DNA of 8,216 bases from Candidatus Bipolaricaulota bacterium (lineage in GTDB: Bacteria > Bipolaricaulota > Bipolaricaulia > UBA7950 > UBA9294). Shown here one piece after another: positions 6,071 to 8,216 of the stretch. The stretch covers positions 1,663,491-1,671,706 of the forward strand of contig CP070725.1 of NCBI GenBank assembly GCA_020350845.1, given 5' to 3'. A program made the position numbers and the translations under genes. Within the stretch, counting starts at the first letter, position 1; every line of letters starts with the position of its first letter. A model generated the notes under the pieces. That model ran no database searches, was not told where the DNA came from, and saw nothing but the letters and a program-made list of their open reading frames with translations.

Positions 6071-6880
6071 CTAGAGCCACTCCGTGACGGCCTCCTCATC
6101 GAAGTCGCGGTAGTGTCCACGGAAGCGGATGATCCCCTTGCGATCGATGACGAGAAGGTGGGGAATCTCGCCGACGTCGTACAGATGGCGGATCTCCGTC
6201 GCCTCCTCCCACGAACCCCAGAGGATGACCGTCGGTCCCTCCTTGTCCGCGAGGAACGCCAGCAAGTTGCCTTCACTGCGATCGAGAGACACGCCGAGCA
6301 CCTTGACGCCGGCGTGCTCGGTGGCGAGGCGGGCGAGGTGGTCCATCACCTCGTTGCACGGGATGCAGTAGCTCGCCCAGAATTCGAGGACGACGACGAA
6401 GCCGCGGTAGTCGTCCAACGCGACCGGCTCCCCCGCAAGATCCGCGAGCGAGAACGGGACGGCGGCACTCCCGACATCGATCCCCAAGGGGTAGATCCCG
6501 CTCGGTTCGGAGAGATCAACGAGCGCGGCGAGCGAATCGCTGACCCCACGATCGTCGTACACCACGAGTTCGACGATGTAGCTGCCGGCATCGGCATAGG
6601 TGTGCGTTACGCGTTCCCCCGAACCGGACGTCCCGTCGCCGAAACTCCACAGATAGCGAACGATGCTGCCCTCAGGATCGGTCGACGAGGAGCCGTCGAA
6701 TGTGACCGCGAGAAGGGACGCCGGCGATGCCTCGCGCTCAAACGCCGCCGTCGGCGCTCCGTTGCGCGCCGCGCCGTGCCATCCGAGCGCGAACACGAGA
6801 ATCCCCGCTACGGCCACGGCTCGACGTGACGCAACAGGCCCTCCCTTGGCGCTCACCCTCCCACGTCTCCCGAAGCCCAT
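6071..6880 (-). CDS. Exported PKD-domain plus TlpA/thioredoxin-like protein, CIPC active site
   Basis: A 269-residue paralog of the protein at 3730-4542 with the same order of domains. The N-terminus is basic, then hydrophobic (AVAVAGILVFALGWHGAA, 21-38), but has no lipobox cysteine, so it is either cleaved by signal peptidase I or kept as a membrane anchor. The PKD domain spans about 42-122 (GSSSTDPEGSIVRYLWSFGD, HTYADAGSYIVELVVYDDRG). The thioredoxin domain spans about 133-269: VPFSLADLAGEPVALDDYRG, FWASYCIPC with Cys172 and Cys175, and GEIPHLLVID with cis-proline Pro240. The Trp usually before the first cysteine is Tyr here. The ATG at 6880 has only a weak purine tract (AAGGGGG). A GTG at residue 9 is an alternative start that would not alter the domains. 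It is divergent from the small membrane protein gene at 7009 and lies 113 nt upstream of the foldase gene. Confidence 0.9.
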   Translation of the reverse strand: MGFGRRGRVSAKGGPVASRRAVAVAGILVFALGWHGAARNGAPTAAFEREASPASLLAVTFDGSSSTDPEGSIVRYLWSFGDGTSGSGERVTHTYADAGSYIVELVVYDDRGVSDSLAALVDLSEPSGIYPLGIDVGSAAVPFSLADLAGEPVALDDYRGFVVVLEFWASYCIPCNEVMDHLARLATEHAGVKVLGVSLDRSEGNLLAFLADKEGPTVILWGSWEEATEIRHLYDVGEIPHLLVIDRKGIIRFRGHYRDFDEEAVTEWL

Positions 6881-6961
6881 CGCCCCCTTCGCGCAGGATC
6901 TACCCCTCGGTCCGGATCGTGTGTCATTCGGCGCCTCCCGGCACCTGTCGCACCACGAAGC

Positions 6962-6982
6962 CTCCGCGGAGTGCCGTATACT
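6962..6982 (+). promoter_or_regulatory. -10 box and adjacent palindrome upstream of the small membrane protein
   Basis: TATACT (6977-6982) matches the -10 consensus at 5 of 6 positions and would start transcription near 6989, just ahead of the ribosome site AAGGAGG (6995-7001). I see no good -35. A perfect 10-bp palindrome CTCCGCGGAG (6962-6971) lies in the spacer position just upstream, where a bound activator or repressor could control the promoter. Confidence 0.45.
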
Positions 6983-7008
6983 CCCTCGAACGAGAAGGAG
7001 GAATCCAG

Positions 7009-7413
7009 GTGTCTGTGCTCGTCCGTCGATGGGGCTGGGGTATCGCCATCATCGGCGTCGCCGTGCTTGCATCCGGAACACAGCGTGGGAGTGCGATCGA
7101 GACGGTAGTCGGCGCTCTCCTCGCGTTCGCCGGTTCGGCAGCCTGGGTGGGGCGGAGATGGCACCGCATCGGGTGGATCGTCGTCGCCGCCGGGGTAGGG
7201 CTGATCATGGTCGGGTGGTATGGCGGAACGCTGCTCGGTGCAGCGATCGCGCCGCGTACCCTCGCGCTGCTCATCCTCGGCCCGATCCTCGTGCTCGCCG
7301 GAGGCTTCGCGCGTGCGCTGCTCCTCGCGCGCAAGCGGGCGCGCGATGCCCACACCGCGGGCGCGCAGGACATGCCCCCGTTCCTCACCGACGAGCCCGA
7401 CCCGAGGACGTAG
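7009..7413 (+). CDS. Small membrane protein with four predicted helices, unknown function
   Basis: I choose the GTG at 7009 because AAGGAGG (6995-7001) lies 7 nt upstream, giving 134 residues. The longer open frame upstream is basic low-complexity sequence and overlaps the divergent gene and promoter. Four hydrophobic segments are visible: about 9-23 (GWGIAIIGVAVLASG), 29-48, 54-73 (IGWIVVAAGVGLIMVGWYGG) and 85-107 (LALLILGPILVLAGGF onward). A short basic loop (RRWHR, 49-53) lies between helices 2 and 3. The tail is polar and proline-rich (DMPPFLTDEPDPRT). I do not recognise the family, and no catalytic motif is visible. Its neighbour downstream on the same strand is another membrane protein, but that gene seems to have its own promoter. 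Confidence 0.75.
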   Translation: MSVLVRRWGWGIAIIGVAVLASGTQRGSAIETVVGALLAFAGSAAWVGRRWHRIGWIVVAAGVGLIMVGWYGGTLLGAAIAPRTLALLILGPILVLAGGFARALLLARKRARDAHTAGAQDMPPFLTDEPDPRT

Positions 7414-7421
7414 CGGGCTCG
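7392..7421 (+). repeat. 8-bp inverted repeat across the stop codon of the small membrane protein gene
   Basis: CGAGCCCG (7392-7399) is perfectly complemented by CGGGCTCG (7414-7421) around a 14-nt loop that contains the TAG stop. No T-run follows, so it is not a standard terminator. It may act as a weak or factor-assisted terminator or protect the 3' end of the message before the next promoter begins at 7432. Confidence 0.4.
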
Positions 7422-7431
7422 GCGAAGACGG

Positions 7432-7460
7432 TTGGAGCGCCGCGATAACGCGGGTAGAGT
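7432..7460 (+). promoter_or_regulatory. Candidate promoter of the VTT gene, leaderless arrangement
   Basis: TTGGAG (7432-7437) and TAGAGT (7455-7460) are separated by exactly 17 nt. Matches to consensus are modest (3 and 4 of 6). The -10 hexamer ends 6 nt before the ATG at 7467, so transcription would start at about the A of the start codon. There is no Shine-Dalgarno sequence before this ATG, which fits a leaderless message, as for btpA. Confidence 0.4.
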
Positions 7461-7466
7461 CCCGTC

Positions 7467-7922
7467 ATGCGCGCGCTCGGCGGTCTCCTGCTGATCTTCC
7501 TCTACGAGTTCGGGCCGCGGTGATCCTCCCCACGCCGAGCGAGCTCCCGGTGCTCGGCTACACGTGGATCCCGATCGGATGGATCTTCGTCTTCGCCGTC
7601 GGGGGAAAGGCCGTCGGCGCCTATGTCCTCTTCCGACTGGGGCACCAACTCCAGGGGCGGAGCGTTTCCAGCAGTGGGTCAGACGCCATCGTCGCCTCTA
7701 CCTGTGCCTTCGTTGGAGCGAGCGCTTTGCCAATCGCTACGGCGTTGTCGAGATCTTCGTGCTGATGAGCATCCCCGGCTTCCCGGACACCGTGTCCCTC
7801 TACCTGTTCGCGCTGGTGCGGATCGCCCGTGGCTGTTCGCCCTTGCTTCGGGCCTGGGGACGGCGGTCCGAATGGCACTCTTCCTCGTCGGCGTGCACGG
7901 GATCCTCTCGATCACCGCGTGA
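7467..7922 (+). pseudogene. VTT/DedA-like small membrane protein gene broken by three -1 frameshifts
   Basis: No single frame covers this gene, but four successive pieces join into one sensible protein of about 152 residues. The pieces are ATG 7467 to about 7517 (MRALGGLLLIFLYEFGP), 7517 to about 7657 (AVILPTPSELPVLGY, WIFVFAVGGKAVGAYVLFRL), 7657 to about 7827 (WSERFANRYGVVEIFVLMSI, PGFPDTVSLYLFAL), and 7827 to the TGA at 7920-7922 (WLFALASGLGTAVRMALFLV). Glycine-rich helices, PTPSE near the start and RYG..E.F.L.SIPGFPDT in the middle resemble VTT-domain (DedA-like) proteins, which include transporters and lipid scramblases of the inner membrane. Each break is repaired by one added base: near 7515-7520 (CCG/CGG), in GGGG at 7654-7657, and in CCC at 7826-7828. 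There are no other stops. Either the gene is freshly decayed or the sequence carries homopolymer errors. Without repair the first frame ends at 7523 after 18 codons. Confidence 0.8.
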
Positions 7923-7929
7923 CGGCAAG

Positions 7930-8100
7930 ATTCGGGGACACAAACCTTAATTCCTCCCGGATCCACGGTCCCGTAGGACGGCATCGGAAGACGATCGTGG
8001 ATCCTGACGCGAAGACGGAGAGCGAGCGCGGCCTTCAAGGATGAGAACGGCAGGGGGCGGCTGCGAGATCCACGAGGAAGTAAGGTCTGTGTCCCGGAAT
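7930..8100. mobile_element. 171-bp palindromic MITE/REP-like element with imperfect 34-bp terminal inverted repeats
   Basis: Bases 7930-7963 are complementary to 8067-8100 at 29 of 34 positions; mismatches fall at 7934, 7943, 7950, 7957 and 7958. The outer ends read GGGGACACAAACC on the left and, reversed, CGGGACACAGACC on the right. Inside, GGATCCACG (7959-7967) is also complementary to CGTGGATCC (7996-8004), so two foldings compete. The motif GATCCACG occurs three times, twice direct and once inverted. No transposase is present and no flanking duplication is visible. From memory, GGGGACACA-type palindromic ends are common near REP-associated tyrosine transposases (IS200-like), so this is likely a non-autonomous relative; that needs a search. 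It sits 7 nt after the VTT stop and 3 nt from the convergent gene's stop. Confidence 0.6.
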
Positions 8101-8103
8101 TAC

Positions 8104-8216
8104 CTAGTAGGCGCGTGCGAAGTACGCGTACCCGAGAGCGGGACGTTCGCAGACGGCGCAGGAGAGCCCCCCCGGATTCCACTCCGGGTTGCGGTCGAGC
8201 GGGAAGCAGCGCGAGG
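8104..8216 (-). CDS. C-terminal 36 residues of a protein with a CxxC motif, enters from the right edge
   Basis: Reading from the right edge on the minus strand, an open frame runs to a TAG (8106-8104). Its last residues are CFPLDRNPEWNPGG followed by LSCAVCERPALGYAYFARAY. About 31 of its 36 codons end in G or C, as in the certain genes of this window, and it is free of stops, so I take it as coding. The CxxC pair plus an earlier Cys sixteen residues before suggests a small zinc-binding knuckle, but the fourth ligand and the rest of the protein lie outside. It is convergent with the VTT gene, with only the palindromic element between them. No family can be named. Confidence 0.6.
   Translation of the reverse strand, partial: SRCFPLDRNPEWNPGGLSCAVCERPALGYAYFARAY

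Noticed and set aside
6881..6945. Promoter for the PKD-thioredoxin gene at 6880 (ATGACA ... TAGATC on the minus strand)
   Set aside because: The spacing of 19 nt is long and the -10 match is weak, so I do not list it as a feature.
7930..8100. CRISPR array or tRNA/rRNA in the repeat-bearing right end
   Set aside because: The repeats are a single inverted pair plus three scattered 8-mers, not regularly spaced direct repeats, and no cloverleaf or rRNA motif is present.
7679..8182. Minus-strand 167-codon frame across the palindromic element
   Set aside because: It runs through the inverted-repeat element and opposite the VTT gene; composition is Arg/Ser-rich and typical of shadow frames.

Overview
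The window is GC-rich (roughly two-thirds G+C) bacterial DNA that is almost fully coded. The left 6.9 kb reads entirely on the minus strand. The rest holds two plus-strand genes and the end of another minus-strand gene. An oxygen-sensitive class III ribonucleotide reductase (NrdD) points to an anaerobe or facultative anaerobe. Lipobox signal peptides and exported thioredoxin-fold proteins point to a diderm or at least a secretion-active envelope. BtpA plus PfkB and PKD-TlpA fusions fit deep-branching candidate phyla such as Bipolaricaulota, but that placement is a low-confidence guess.

Layout, minus strand, read from high to low coordinates. At 6880-6071 lies an exported PKD-thioredoxin protein with a CIPC active site. 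A promoter follows, then a two-gene operon: a SurA/PrsA-like peptidyl-prolyl isomerase lipoprotein (5957-4539) joined by an ATGA overlap to a second PKD-thioredoxin lipoprotein with a CLPC site (4542-3730). Next is a 363-nt gene-free stretch of lower GC with several inverted repeats. Then comes a 200-residue membrane-anchored beta-rich protein with four extracytoplasmic cysteines (3366-2764) and a candidate terminator. Next is a btpA-pfkB sugar-kinase operon (2599-947) whose -10 box lies so close to the ATG that the mRNA is probably leaderless. Last, nrdD runs off the left edge behind a good sigma-70-type promoter (TTGACG-17-TAGGAT).

Right end. A small four-helix membrane protein (7009-7413, plus) is followed by a VTT/DedA-like membrane protein gene (7467-7922, plus). 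That gene is readable end to end only if three single-base deletions are corrected, each at a G or C run. Immediately after its stop is a 171-bp element (7930-8100) with imperfect 34-bp terminal inverted repeats, sitting between two convergent 3' ends. The other 3' end belongs to a minus-strand protein (8104 to the right edge) carrying a CxxC motif, which enters from outside the window.

The most coherent biological theme is an envelope protein-folding and thiol-redox cassette: two differently anchored PKD-TlpA proteins flank a foldase lipoprotein, with a cysteine-rich exported protein next door. The most unusual DNA features are the RAYT/MITE-like palindromic element and the triple-frameshift VTT gene beside it.
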